Shown: positions 16,768 to 25,786, counted from the stretch's first letter. The stretch is 64,000 bases of DNA from Zoogloea sp. (GCA_016703645.1 JADJBR010000010.1:186001-250000); one strand, 5' to 3'. The notes: a model not told the origin generated them from the sequence alone. A program made the numbers and translations.

Positions 16768-18912
16768 ATGCGAGAAACACCCTCTTCAACCCTTGGCGAG
16801 GCTTTGGTCGACGGGGTCATCGATCAGTTGATGTTCCTGGCACATTTCTTTGGCAAACGCGCCGACCCAACGCAGTTGCTGGCCGATACCCCGGTGATGG
16901 ATGGCCGCATCAGCGAGGCCCACATTCACGAGTGCGCCCAGCGGGGTGGGCTGTCCCTCAGCCGCAGCAGCAAGACCCCGGCAGACTTCCGGCCATCCGA
17001 ACTGCCCGCCCTGATCGTCGTCGAGGGGGGGGATCCGCTGGTGGTCCTGAGCCGCAAGGGAGAGGATTTCGAATGCGTGCAGGCGGGCATCCGGGGTAGC
17101 GTTTCACTGAGTGCCGAGCGCATCACCGCCGAGTACCCGGGGGTCAGCTACTTCGTCCGGCCGAGGGTGTTCTTCGACACCCGCAGCCTGCTCTACCATC
17201 TTCCGCGCCCGCGCCGCTGGTTCTGGGACACCCTCCTCGCCAACCGCGCCATCTACGGCTGGGCTCTGCTCGCCACGGTGCTGACAAACGTGTTCGCCGC
17301 AGTGATCCCGTTCTACACGATGTCCGTGTATGACCGTGTCGTTCCCAACAACGCCCTTGACAGCCTTTGGGTTCTGACCGGCGCGGTGGTGGTGGTGGCC
17401 CTCTTCGACCTCGTCATCAAGATGCTGCGCAGCTATCTGATCGAGGCCGCGGCACGCAAGGCGGATGTGGCCATGTCATCCCATGTGTTCGCCCATGCCC
17501 TGCGCCTGCGGGCGGCCAACCGTCCGGCCTCCGGTGGTGTGCTGGCCAACATCGTGCGGGACTTCGAGTCGGTACGCGAATTCGTCACCTCGTCCACCCT
17601 CACGATGCTGGGCGACGTACCGTTCATGCTGTTCTTCCTGGTCCTGATCGGGCTGGTGGGGCACTGGCTGGTGATGATCCCCCTGATCATGATTCCCCTG
17701 ACCATCACGGCATCACTGCTGATCCGCCGCCCCCTCATCCGGATTCTCGGCGCCAACATGCAGGAGTCGGCACAGCGCACGGCCCACCTGTTCGAAACCA
17801 TGAACGGGGTGGACACCCTCAAGTCCCTCGGCGCGGAAGCCTGGGCCCGCCGCAAGTGGGAGATGCTGACGGTCAAGATCTCCGAGAATTCGGTGAGGAT
17901 GCGAGAATGGACCTCCCTGGGGACCTATCTTTCCCTGCTGGTGACCAACCTCACCACGATCCTGATCGTGATGTTCGGCGCCCTGTTGATTGCCGAAGGC
18001 GAGCTGACCATGGGCCAGCTCATCGCGGTCTCCATGCTGACCGCCCGGGCCATCACCCCGGCCACCCAGATTGCGGCCCTGATTGTCCGCTACGAGCAGA
18101 CCCGCCAAGCCCTCGATGCCCTCGACAAGATCATGGAGTCCCCCACCGACGAGACCACCGACAGTCTGCACCTGCCACGCATGCAGGGGCGCATCGACTT
18201 CCGGGACACGCACTTTGCCTATCCGGAGTCTCCCCCGCTGCTGAAGGGTCTGAATCTGAGCATCCGTCCCGGCGAGCGCATCGGCTTCATCGGCCGCATC
18301 GGCTCGGGCAAGAGCACCCTCTTCAAGCTGCTGCTCAATCTCTACAGCCCGGACCAGGGCAGCGTGCTGGTGGACGGCATGTCGGTCAACCAGCTCGAAC
18401 CGCAAAGCCTGCGTCGACAGGTGGGCTACGTGCCCCAGGACGTCGTGCTGTTCCACGGCGACATCCGCGAGAACATCCTGCTGGGCAACGCCCAGGCCGG
18501 CGATGCCCAGTTGCTCGAAGCCCTGCGCCTGTCCTGCCTGGACGAAACCCTGGCCCAGATGCCCCACGGCCTGGGCACCCAGGTGGGTGAGCGGGGTGAT
18601 CGCCTCTCCGGCGGACAGCGCCAGGCCGTATCGATTGCCCGGGCATTGGTGCAGCAACCCCGCATGCTGCTCCTCGACGAACCCTCCAGCATGATGGACC
18701 CGGGTACCGAATCCCGGCTTATCGAGAACCTGCGCAGCATCAAGGGCATCACCCTGCTACTGGTCACCCATCGCATGGCGATGCTGCCCCTGGTGGACCG
18801 ACTGGTCGTCCTCGACCAGGGTCGGGTCGTCCTGGACGGCCCCCGTGCCGATGTCCTGCGCAAGCTGCAGGGTGGCCCCACCCAGGCCACACCCAAGGAA
18901 TACGCCGCATGA
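16768..18912 (+). CDS. T1SS ABC exporter (LapB/RtxB-like)
   Basis: Inner-membrane ATPase/permease that powers one-step export of the adhesin. The 714-residue protein has an N-terminal C39-like domain of about 130 residues lacking the peptidase Cys/His. Six membrane segments (about 160-430) and a nucleotide-binding domain follow. Walker A is GRIGSGKST (from residue 509), the signature is LSGGQRQ (about 613), Walker B is MLLLDEPSS (about 633), and the H-loop is LVTHRM. A degenerate C39 domain is typical of exporters of large adhesins and RTX proteins. The start ATG has no obvious ribosome site. It is first of three overlapping genes with the HlyD-like and TolC-like proteins. Confidence 0.93.
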   Translation: MRETPSSTLGEALVDGVIDQLMFLAHFFGKRADPTQLLADTPVMDGRISEAHIHECAQRGGLSLSRSSKTPADFRPSELPALIVVEGGDPLVVLSRKGEDFECVQAGIRGSVSLSAERITAEYPGVSYFVRPRVFFDTRSLLYHLPRPRRWFWDTLLANRAIYGWALLATVLTNVFAAVIPFYTMSVYDRVVPNNALDSLWVLTGAVVVVALFDLVIKMLRSYLIEAAARKADVAMSSHVFAHALRLRAANRPASGGVLANIVRDFESVREFVTSSTLTMLGDVPFMLFFLVLIGLVGHWLVMIPLIMIPLTITASLLIRRPLIRILGANMQESAQRTAHLFETMNGVDTLKSLGAEAWARRKWEMLTVKISENSVRMREWTSLGTYLSLLVTNLTTILIVMFGALLIAEGELTMGQLIAVSMLTARAITPATQIAALIVRYEQTRQALDALDKIMESPTDETTDSLHLPRMQGRIDFRDTHFAYPESPPLLKGLNLSIRPGERIGFIGRIGSGKSTLFKLLLNLYSPDQGSVLVDGMSVNQLEPQSLRRQVGYVPQDVVLFHGDIRENILLGNAQAGDAQLLEALRLSCLDETLAQMPHGLGTQVGERGDRLSGGQRQAVSIARALVQQPRMLLLDEPSSMMDPGTESRLIENLRSIKGITLLLVTHRMAMLPLVDRLVVLDQGRVVLDGPRADVLRKLQGGPTQATPKEYAA

Positions 18913-20246
18913 AAGCCAACGCGCCTGCCTGCGCCCCCCGCATCGAAAGCGAACCCCTCAGCCCCCATCCCGATTTCGACCGGGGCCCCCGCCGGGCGAT
19001 CCTGATCCTGCTGGGCACCACCGCCCTGTTCTTCGTGCTGCTGTTCGCATGGATGAGTCTGGCCCGCCTCGACATTTCGGTGAACGCCATCGGTTCGGTC
19101 GTACCGTCGAGCCGGCTCCAGCAGATCCAGAGCATGGAGGGTGGCATCCTGCAAGCCCTCAACGCCCGTGAGGGCAGCGTGGTCAAGAAAGGCGATGTCC
19201 TTGCCGTCGTCCAGAACCTCCAGTTCACAGCCGACCTGGGCGAGTCCCAGCAGAGCCTGTGGGGTGCCCGGGCGGCCTTGGCACGGCTTGAAGGGGAGGC
19301 CCGCAATGCCACACCGATCTTCCCGCCCGAACTGGAGAAAAGCGCTCCCGACCTCGTCCGGGAGCAGCGCAACCTGTGGCAGAACCGCCGCCAGGAAAGG
19401 GAGAACACCCTCGAGACCCTGTCCCGCCAGCTCAACCAGCGCCAGCAGGAACTGGCGGAAGCACGCGCCCGCCACGAAGCCCTCCAGGAAGCCATCGGCC
19501 CGGCCCGCGAGGCGCTGGCCATCGAGGAAAAGCTGGCCACGGCCGGCGCCGGCGCCCGTGCCGACCTGCTCAATGCCCAACAACGCTACACCAGCCAGAA
19601 GGGCGAGCTGGAGACCACCCGCATTGCCATCCAACGCATCCAGGCTGCCGTTGCGGAAGCCCAGGCCCGCCTCTCGGAGACCCGCTCGCGCTTTCTCACC
19701 GAGACCAGCAAGGAGAAGAACGAGATCGAACTGCGCGCGGCCACCCTGGCCGAGCAACTCACGGGGCGCAGCGACAAGGTGGCCCGGCGGGAACTCCGTG
19801 CCACCCTCGACGGCGTGGTCAATCGGGTTCTCATTCCCACCATCGGCGGCGTGGTGAAGGCTGGCGAGAGCATCATGGAAGTGGTGCCGGCCGAAGAACG
19901 TCTGCTCGTGGCGGCACGGGTCAAACCCTCGGATATTGCCTTCATCAAACCTGGTCAGGAAGCCAAGGTCCGCATCAGCGCCTATGACTCGTCCATCTTC
20001 GGCACCCTTGCCGGCGAGGTGGTGAGAGTGGGGGCCGATGCGGTGGTGGACCCGGAACGCAAGGAGACCTTCTTTGAGGTCTTCCTCGAAACCCGCAAGA
20101 ATTACCTCGGCGACCCCTCCGAACGCCTCACCATCTCGTCGGGCATGGCTGCCGACGCAAGCATCCAGACCGGCAAGCGCACGATGATGGAGTACATGCT
20201 CAAGCCCATCGTCAAGACCTTCGACAAATCCCTGCGGGAACGCTGA
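18909..20246 (+). CDS. T1SS membrane-fusion protein (HlyD/LapC family)
   Basis: Periplasmic adaptor linking the ABC exporter to the outer-membrane channel. It has 445 residues. A short cytoplasmic tail precedes one membrane helix (about 33-54, ILILLGTTALFFVLLFAW). A split lipoyl domain (QQIQSMEGGILQALNAREGSVVKKGDVLA ... RATLDGVVNRVLIPTIGGVV) flanks a long alpha-helical hairpin rich in Glu/Gln/Arg (about 145-290). A beta-barrel C-terminus follows (VPAEERLLVAARVKPSDIAFIKPGQEAKVRI). The start overlaps the exporter stop by four bases (ATGA), indicating translational coupling. Family assignment is secure. Confidence 0.94.
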   Translation: MKANAPACAPRIESEPLSPHPDFDRGPRRAILILLGTTALFFVLLFAWMSLARLDISVNAIGSVVPSSRLQQIQSMEGGILQALNAREGSVVKKGDVLAVVQNLQFTADLGESQQSLWGARAALARLEGEARNATPIFPPELEKSAPDLVREQRNLWQNRRQERENTLETLSRQLNQRQQELAEARARHEALQEAIGPAREALAIEEKLATAGAGARADLLNAQQRYTSQKGELETTRIAIQRIQAAVAEAQARLSETRSRFLTETSKEKNEIELRAATLAEQLTGRSDKVARRELRATLDGVVNRVLIPTIGGVVKAGESIMEVVPAEERLLVAARVKPSDIAFIKPGQEAKVRISAYDSSIFGTLAGEVVRVGADAVVDPERKETFFEVFLETRKNYLGDPSERLTISSGMAADASIQTGKRTMMEYMLKPIVKTFDKSLRER

Positions 20247-22927
20247 TGACCCTGCCCCTCCCCGCCCGCCGCCTGGCCGCCGCGCTTGCCGCCTGCGGCC
20301 TGCTGGGCACCCCGGCCCTTGCCGCCCCCCTCCCCGTGGTGGTGGACAAGGTGCTGCTGCAACAGCCAAGCGTGCGTTCCGCCCAGGCCCTGCTGCGGGC
20401 CGCCGAAGCCCAGATCACCCAGGTACGGTCCGACTTTCTGCCCAGCCTCGGGCTGAGCTACCGCAACTCCGACGCCCGCGACGAAACCCAGGGTCGCCCG
20501 GTGGATCGCAATGTGCGCCGCAGCGATGCCAGCCTGCGCTGGAACGTGTTCAATGGCGCGGCCGATACCCACCGCCTGCGTGCCGCCGGCTTTACTCGGG
20601 ACGCCGCCGATGCCGACCTGGACAGCGTCCTTGAGCAGGTCGCCTTCGAGATTACCGAAACCTATGCCGACGTGGTGCGCCTGCGTCAGACGATGACCAG
20701 CCTGCAGGGCACCATCGCGCGCCAGGAAAAGGTGGAAGCCAATGTCGCCCAACGCGTGGACGCGGGCCGCATTTCGTCGGCCGAACTGGATCTGATGCAC
20801 GTGCGCCTGATCCAGAGCCGCACCCTTCTTGGCCAGCTCCGGGCCCAGCTCGGTACCGCCGAGTATCGCTACCGCCTGCTCACCGGCGAGGCCCCGGACG
20901 ATCTGATCACCCCGGGCATACGGCCCACTGACCGGGATGCGGACATGGACGCCCTGGTGGAACGCATCCATGAGCGCAATCCGCGCCTGCGCGCCGCCCT
21001 GCAACGGAGTTCGGCACGCAAGGCCGACATCGGCGTGGCCCGGGGCAGCTTCTTCCCGGCGGTGGACCTGTCCATCAACAAGCGCCTGGACAACAGCACC
21101 CTCCCCGTCCCGGTGTCGGACACCGACCGGGCCGCCCAGCTCCAGGTGAGTATCGACATTCCCCTGGGCGGCAAGAACCTCGGCCGCCACAGTGAGGCGG
21201 TGGAGCGCCATCAGGCCGCCCAGGCCGATGCTGATGATCTGCTGCTGAAGGTATCGCGGGAGATCACCGACCTCTACCGGCAACTCGGCGAAGCCCGCGA
21301 GATTGCCCCCCTGACGGAACGCAGGGTGATCGCAGCCCAGCGGGTCGCCGCCGCCTACGAACTGCATTTCGAAGCCGGCCGACGCAGCCTCAACGACCTG
21401 TCCATCGCCCAGGAAGATCTCTTCAACGCCCAGCGGGCCTTGATCGAAAACCGCGCCCAGCAGACCACGCTGCAGGCCCAGCTCCTGAGCCTGGCCGGCG
21501 AACTGCGCGAGACCCTGCGTACCCGCTACCAGCCAGTACCCATCCTGCCCGAACTGTTGGGCACCACACCCTACAACCCGGCTCTGGCAGCCGCGCCCAT
21601 ACCGGTCGTCGAGGCACCCCCCGCACCGGAAATGGAACTGTCTCCCGCCATCACCTCCACGGCAGCCGGCACATCCACCCCACCAGTGTCTGTCACCGCG
21701 AAAGAAACGGACGCTGCCGGCCCGGAACAGCGCCTCGCCGCCTGGGCCGCGGCCTGGTCAGCGGGTGATTTTTCCGCCTACCGGGACTTCTACCTGCCCG
21801 ACTTCCAGCCCGGCAAGGGGCGTAGCACCGCCGAGTGGGAGAACGAACGACACCTCCGCGTGACTCAAGCCCAGTCTCCCAGCGTCCGGATCGACAAGCT
21901 GAAGCTGCGCCAGCTCAACGCCGAACGCATGAGCACTCGCTTCATCCAGCACTACAGCGCAGGCCACTACCGGGACACGGTGCGTAAACAGATCGACTGG
22001 GTGAAGGTGGACGGCCAATGGCGGATCGCCGCTGAAACCGTGCTGGCCCTCCCCCCGCCTCCCAGGTCGGAGCGACCCCCTAAGCGATGTCGGCGTTTTT
22101 TACAAATTTCGATCTTCCCCTCCCCCACAAGATCAGCGAACTCCGCCCAAGCAAATGTTTTTTATGAAAAAAATAATATTTTTTTCATAAACGAAAAACT
22201 GGCGCCGTTTTTGCTGGATTTATTGGAGACATACCCACAAGCCCCACGCCGCCCAAAGGAACCGATCATGCGCCTGCTTGCCACTGCCTTCATCGCCGCC
22301 CTCGCCGCCACGCCAGCGTTTGCCGCGCCCGCCTACTGGACCGACTGGACCAGCACCAGCAATGTCGCTTCAGCCGTAATCGGCGAGCTGACCGTCGGCA
22401 GCACGACCATCGGGGTCACCTACTCCGGCTCCTACAGCTTTGCCCAGACTTCCGGGGGCGTGAACTACTGGGCAAGCAACCCGGTGATCTACACCAGCCC
22501 GAGCGTGGACAACGGCCCCACGACTGCCGACATCATTGCCCTCGATGGAGGCGGCACAAAGACCATCACCTTCTCCCAGAGCGTGCACAACCCCCTGATC
22601 GGCCTGGTCAGCTGGAACAGCAACACGGTGGATTTCGGCGTTCCCATCAACGTCCTCAGCTTCGGCTGCGGCTATTGGGGCTGCGGCGCGCCGGTCGTCA
22701 ATCCGGCCGGAACCGGCTTCTTCGGCAATGGCGAACTCCATGGGGTGATCGAACTGGTGGGTGACTACACCTCCATCACCTTCACGGACGTCAGCGAAAA
22801 CTGGCACGGCATCACCGTCGGGGTGCTCGGGGTCAGCACTCCCGGCACCCAAGTCCCCGAGCCGGTCTCCCTGGCCCTGCTGGGCAGCGCCCTCGGCGCC
22901 CTCGCCCTGGCTCGCCGCAAGCGCTGA
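20246..22927 (+). CDS. TolC-family T1SS outer-membrane protein with NTF2-like tail; frame runs on into PEP-CTERM gene
   Basis: Outer-membrane channel of the T1SS. It has a signal peptide (ARRLAAALAACGLLGTPALA), then a two-repeat TolC/OEP domain to about residue 430 and a Pro/Thr linker. A C-terminal domain (about 495-605) matches that of the TPR protein at 5508. The start overlaps the HlyD-like stop. No stop follows the domain: the frame stays open through an AT-rich linker and reads straight into a separate PEP-CTERM protein with its own signal peptide at 22268. One extra C in the C6 run at 22051-22056 would give the natural ending ALPPASQVGATP and a stop at 22081. I think the true TolC-like gene ends at 22083, and the 893-residue fusion is a frameshift or sequence error. 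Confidence 0.8.
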   Translation: MTLPLPARRLAAALAACGLLGTPALAAPLPVVVDKVLLQQPSVRSAQALLRAAEAQITQVRSDFLPSLGLSYRNSDARDETQGRPVDRNVRRSDASLRWNVFNGAADTHRLRAAGFTRDAADADLDSVLEQVAFEITETYADVVRLRQTMTSLQGTIARQEKVEANVAQRVDAGRISSAELDLMHVRLIQSRTLLGQLRAQLGTAEYRYRLLTGEAPDDLITPGIRPTDRDADMDALVERIHERNPRLRAALQRSSARKADIGVARGSFFPAVDLSINKRLDNSTLPVPVSDTDRAAQLQVSIDIPLGGKNLGRHSEAVERHQAAQADADDLLLKVSREITDLYRQLGEAREIAPLTERRVIAAQRVAAAYELHFEAGRRSLNDLSIAQEDLFNAQRALIENRAQQTTLQAQLLSLAGELRETLRTRYQPVPILPELLGTTPYNPALAAAPIPVVEAPPAPEMELSPAITSTAAGTSTPPVSVTAKETDAAGPEQRLAAWAAAWSAGDFSAYRDFYLPDFQPGKGRSTAEWENERHLRVTQAQSPSVRIDKLKLRQLNAERMSTRFIQHYSAGHYRDTVRKQIDWVKVDGQWRIAAETVLALPPPPRSERPPKRCRRFLQISIFPSPTRSANSAQANVFYEKNNIFFINEKLAPFLLDLLETYPQAPRRPKEPIMRLLATAFIAALAATPAFAAPAYWTDWTSTSNVASAVIGELTVGSTTIGVTYSGSYSFAQTSGGVNYWASNPVIYTSPSVDNGPTTADIIALDGGGTKTITFSQSVHNPLIGLVSWNSNTVDFGVPINVLSFGCGYWGCGAPVVNPAGTGFFGNGELHGVIELVGDYTSITFTDVSENWHGITVGVLGVSTPGTQVPEPVSLALLGSALGALALARRKR
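22161..22191. promoter_or_regulatory. 31-base AT palindrome upstream of second PEP-CTERM gene
   Basis: Thirteen-base arms TTTATGAAAAAAA and TTTTTTTCATAAA pair perfectly around TAATA. The palindrome ends nine bases before the sigma-54 promoter. It may be an operator or an mRNA hairpin. Symmetry is direct observation; function is not. Confidence 0.5.
22200..22215 (+). promoter_or_regulatory. Sigma-54 promoter for second PEP-CTERM gene
   Basis: TGGCGCCGTTTTTGCT fits TGGCACG-N4-TTGCW with correct GG-N10-GC spacing, 53 bases before the PEP-CTERM start. PEP-CTERM genes in related floc-forming bacteria are known to be RpoN/PrsR-dependent. The presence of a separate promoter supports 22268 as an independent gene. 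Confidence 0.72.
22268..22927 (+). CDS. PEP-CTERM surface protein
   Basis: Secreted protein expected to be anchored or processed by an exosortase, as is usual for this class; no exosortase gene lies in the window. It has 219 residues. The signal peptide is MRLLATAFIAALAATPAFA, a beta-rich domain with Gly/Ser/Thr and aromatic residues follows, and the C-terminal sorting tail is VPEPVSLALLGSALGALALARRKR. ATG 22268 has a good ribosome site (AAAGGA, 7-base spacing) and its own sigma-54 promoter, although the same frame is open from the TolC-like gene. A matching, frameshifted PEP-CTERM gene lies on the other side of the locus. Confidence 0.88.
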   Translation: MRLLATAFIAALAATPAFAAPAYWTDWTSTSNVASAVIGELTVGSTTIGVTYSGSYSFAQTSGGVNYWASNPVIYTSPSVDNGPTTADIIALDGGGTKTITFSQSVHNPLIGLVSWNSNTVDFGVPINVLSFGCGYWGCGAPVVNPAGTGFFGNGELHGVIELVGDYTSITFTDVSENWHGITVGVLGVSTPGTQVPEPVSLALLGSALGALALARRKR

Positions 22928-22944
22928 GCCAAACTGCCGCGCAC

Positions 22945-22978
22945 AGCAAAAAAGCAGCCCGCGGGCTGCTTTTTTGCT
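22945..22978. terminator. Strong bidirectional terminator
   Basis: Sixteen-base arms (AGCAAAAAAGCAGCCC and its complement) pair perfectly around two bases, with A-run and T-run on the two sides. It closes the T1SS/PEP-CTERM locus 18 bases after the stop. Confidence 0.88.
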
Positions 22979-23228
22979 TTCGGGCTGTTCAAGCGATCTC
23001 CCTGATTTACTTGATCGCCCGCGTTTGAAGTCTTCCGCGTCGGGTCGCATTTCCGCGCAGACGGCTTCCATTATTGACCTGCTGACCCGACGCAAGTGTG
23101 CAGCCGAACACTTCGTATGAATGGGCGCAGCGGAAGGCATAAAACTGAAATGCTGGACGTGTATCACTAAGCAAGGGGCCGGAGCTGATCCCGCTCCCCC
23201 TGCCCAATACGACGCAAAGGACACGTCC

Positions 23229-24011
23229 ATGTCTGAGCTGATTTACCAAGCACTATTCTGCTTCGTAATAATTGCCATGTATGCAATTCAAGCAATCTAT
23301 TTGATTGCCATGGCCGTGCCCATTGTCCTGTATCTGCTCATCGCGCTGGCTGCAGCAGCTTACACACGAATGCGTTCTGGGAGCCGATGGAAAGCCTCGG
23401 CGATATTTTTGGGCTTTATCGTCTTACCCATACTGTTCGGATGTATGTCGCTTTATGAGTTACGCGCCGAATGCCTTCAGGCAGGCAATCAAGCGTTCTT
23501 CAGCCAAGTCTCGCCACAGAGCGCGTTATCGTTCGGTCCAGACGAAACCGTCCAGCTGAACACTGCAGGTTTCAAGGCCATTGGCGAAGAAGACATGGGG
23601 CGAATCGGAATCCGCTACATCGAGCGCCCGTTCCGCGACGCCGAAGGAAACGTGGCACTGAAAATCAATATTGATGGAAAGCGGGAAATATCGCCTTTCT
23701 TCTTGAGCCAGTACGAGTACACAACCGCCGTCGAAAAAAGATCCTTTCTTCCTGTATTTCGCGTCTCCCACCGCATTGTCAATAAATCGAGCGCGGAGAG
23801 GACGGCAGAGGCGGTCGATGTCCTGCTGGGCGGCGGATTTATTGGTCGTTACATCGAGATCTTCTACGATCGAGCTTATGTCAGTTGCGGGTATGTGGAC
23901 GACACAATTGGGGCCTGGCGACCGAATGACAAGAGGGATAAGGAACGTCATCACGCCTATCATGAGGCGGACATCAAATTCCTTTCCCGCGCGCTAGGAC
24001 ATGAGCGTTAA
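23229..24011 (+). CDS. Orphan membrane protein, unknown function
   Basis: Not recognised. The 260-residue product begins MSELIYQALF after an AAAGGA site. It has two hydrophobic segments in the first 75 residues (FVIIAMYAIQAIYLIAMAVP... and AIFLGFIVLPILFGCM), then a soluble domain of about 185 residues with mixed charge and no motif I can name. Codon use and base composition are clearly AT-richer than both neighbours, with A/T third positions common, which suggests recent acquisition. It stands alone between a strong terminator and the convergent ubiD. The preceding 250 bases hold only a 10-bp inverted repeat (23037/23084). Confidence 0.7.
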   Translation: MSELIYQALFCFVIIAMYAIQAIYLIAMAVPIVLYLLIALAAAAYTRMRSGSRWKASAIFLGFIVLPILFGCMSLYELRAECLQAGNQAFFSQVSPQSALSFGPDETVQLNTAGFKAIGEEDMGRIGIRYIERPFRDAEGNVALKINIDGKREISPFFLSQYEYTTAVEKRSFLPVFRVSHRIVNKSSAERTAEAVDVLLGGGFIGRYIEIFYDRAYVSCGYVDDTIGAWRPNDKRDKERHHAYHEADIKFLSRALGHER

Positions 24012-24085
24012 AGCAGGCGACGCCCCAACGATGGACCTTCAAGAATGCAGCGTGTTTCCCCCGAACCGGGCACCTCCATTCCCAC

Positions 24086-25558
24086 TCAGAGCCCCAGCTC
24101 ACCCCACATGGCATCCACCCGCTGCTTCACCTCAGCGTCCATCACGATGGGCGTGCCCCATTCGCGCTGGGTTTCACCCGGCCATTTGTTGGTGGCGTCG
24201 AGGCCCATCTTGGAACCGAGGCCTGCCACCGGGCTGGCGAAATCCAGGTAGTCGATGGGGGTGTTGTCGACCATCGTGGTGTCGCGGGTGGCATCCATGC
24301 GGGTGGTCAGGGCCCAGATCACTTCCTTCCAGTCGCGGATGTTCACATCGTCGTCCACCACGATGATGAACTTGGTGTACATGAACTGGCGCAGGAAGCT
24401 CCAGATGCCGAACATCACCCGCTTGGCGTGGCCGGGATACTGCTTCCTGATGCTCACCACCGCCATGCGGTAGGAGCAGCCCTCGGGCGGCAGGTAGAAA
24501 TCGACGATCTCGGTGAACTGCTTCTGCAGCAGGGGCACGAAGACTTCGTTGAGAGCCACCCCGAGCATGGCCGGCTCGTCGGGCGGCTTGCCGGTGTAGG
24601 TACTGTGATAGATGGGGTCGGGCCGGCTGGTAATGCGCTCGATGGTGAACACCGGAAACTGCGACTGCTCGTTGTAGTAGCCGGTGTGGTCGCCATAGGG
24701 CCCCTCCAGGGCCATTTCACCCGGGTGAATCACCCCCTCCAGCACGATCTCCGCCGAGGCCGGCACCTGCAGGTCGGAGCCGATGCACTTGACCAGCTCT
24801 GTCCTGGCGCCGCGCAACAGGCCGGCGAACTGGTACTCGGAGAGGGAATCCGGCACCGGTGTGACGGCGCCGAGGATGGTGGCCGGGTCGCAACCCAGCA
24901 CTACGGCCACCGGGAAAGGCTTGCCCGGGTTGGCCTTCTGAAACTCGAGAAAATCCAGTGCACCGCCCCGGTGGGCCAGCCAGCGCATGATCACCTTGTT
25001 GGGGCCGAGCACCTGCTGGCGGTAGATGCCCAGGTTCTGGCGGGTCTTGTTGGGGCCACGGGTCACCACCAGGCCCCAGGTGATCAGGGGCGCCACATCG
25101 CCGGGCCAGCAGTGCTGGATGGGCAGGCTGGCCAGGTCCACATCCTTGCCCTCCTTCACCACCTGCTGGCAGGGTCCGGACGACACCACCTTGGGGGACA
25201 TGTTGAGCACCTGCTTGAACATGGGCAGCTTGTCCCAGGCGTCCTTGAGGCCCTTGGGTGGCTCCGGTTCCTTGAGGAAGGACAGCAGCTTGCCCACCTC
25301 GCGCAGGGCGCCCTGCCAGTCATCACCGCTCACACCCATACCCCGCGCCACCCGCTGCGGCGTACCGAAGAGGTTGGCCAGCACCGGCACGGAATGCCCC
25401 TTGGGCCGCTCGAAGAGGATCGCCGGGCCACCGGCGCGCAGCACCCGGTCGCAGATCTCGGTCATCTCCAGGTGAGGATCGACCTCGACGGAAATCCGCT
25501 TGAGTTCCCCCAGGCGTTCCAGTTGAAAGATGAAGTCACGCAGGTCGGTGTAGCGCAT
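24086..25558 (-). CDS. ubiD: UbiD-family decarboxylase (3-octaprenyl-4-hydroxybenzoate)
   Basis: Prenylated-FMN-dependent decarboxylase of ubiquinone biosynthesis; the cofactor would come from UbiX, encoded elsewhere. The 490-residue length and the opening [22 protein letters not shown] are typical of the E. coli UbiD group rather than of the aromatic-catabolic relatives. The central [24 protein letters not shown] block carries the conserved acidic residues near the cofactor, and the C-terminus has [22 protein letters not shown] and [17 protein letters not shown]. Single gene, convergent with the orphan membrane protein. No anomaly. Confidence 0.95.
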   Translation of the reverse strand: MRYTDLRDFIFQLERLGELKRISVEVDPHLEMTEICDRVLRAGGPAILFERPKGHSVPVLANLFGTPQRVARGMGVSGDDWQGALREVGKLLSFLKEPEPPKGLKDAWDKLPMFKQVLNMSPKVVSSGPCQQVVKEGKDVDLASLPIQHCWPGDVAPLITWGLVVTRGPNKTRQNLGIYRQQVLGPNKVIMRWLAHRGGALDFLEFQKANPGKPFPVAVVLGCDPATILGAVTPVPDSLSEYQFAGLLRGARTELVKCIGSDLQVPASAEIVLEGVIHPGEMALEGPYGDHTGYYNEQSQFPVFTIERITSRPDPIYHSTYTGKPPDEPAMLGVALNEVFVPLLQKQFTEIVDFYLPPEGCSYRMAVVSIRKQYPGHAKRVMFGIWSFLRQFMYTKFIIVVDDDVNIRDWKEVIWALTTRMDATRDTTMVDNTPIDYLDFASPVAGLGSKMGLDATNKWPGETQREWGTPIVMDAEVKQRVDAMWGELGL

Positions 25559-25588
25559 GGGGCGAAGGATGGATCGGATCGAATGGAT

Positions 25589-25622
25589 GAAAAGGTATGG
25601 GGCTGCGAAGCAGCCCCATACC
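25589..25622 (-). terminator. Terminator downstream of tolC
   Basis: Twelve-base arms GGTATGGGGCTG / CAGCCCCATACC around CGAAG, ending in TTTT when read on the minus strand. It lies between tolC and ubiD. Confidence 0.8.
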
Positions 25623-25670
25623 TTACCTGAATCCGGCCCGCCGCGAATTGGCAGACCATGGACTCAGAGC

Positions 25671-25782
25671 GTGTGAAGAAATCGCAGCGGGCGGTTCGAG
25701 TTCGCCCCGAGAAGCGCAGCCGCATAATGGTCCGGTGAGCATCGCAGGGGCGAGATCGGACCGCGCAGTGGATTTCTCACAC
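25671..25782. repeat. Small dispersed intergenic element, copy A
   Basis: About 110 bases just after the tolC stop. The ends GTGTGAAGAAATC and GATTTCTCACAC form imperfect terminal inverted repeats. The interior (TTCGAGTTCGC, AATGGTCCG, GAGCATC) aligns over about 100 bases with 33266-33366. It looks like a miniature non-coding repeat; mobility is inferred. Confidence 0.6.
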
Positions 25783-25786
25783 CCTC

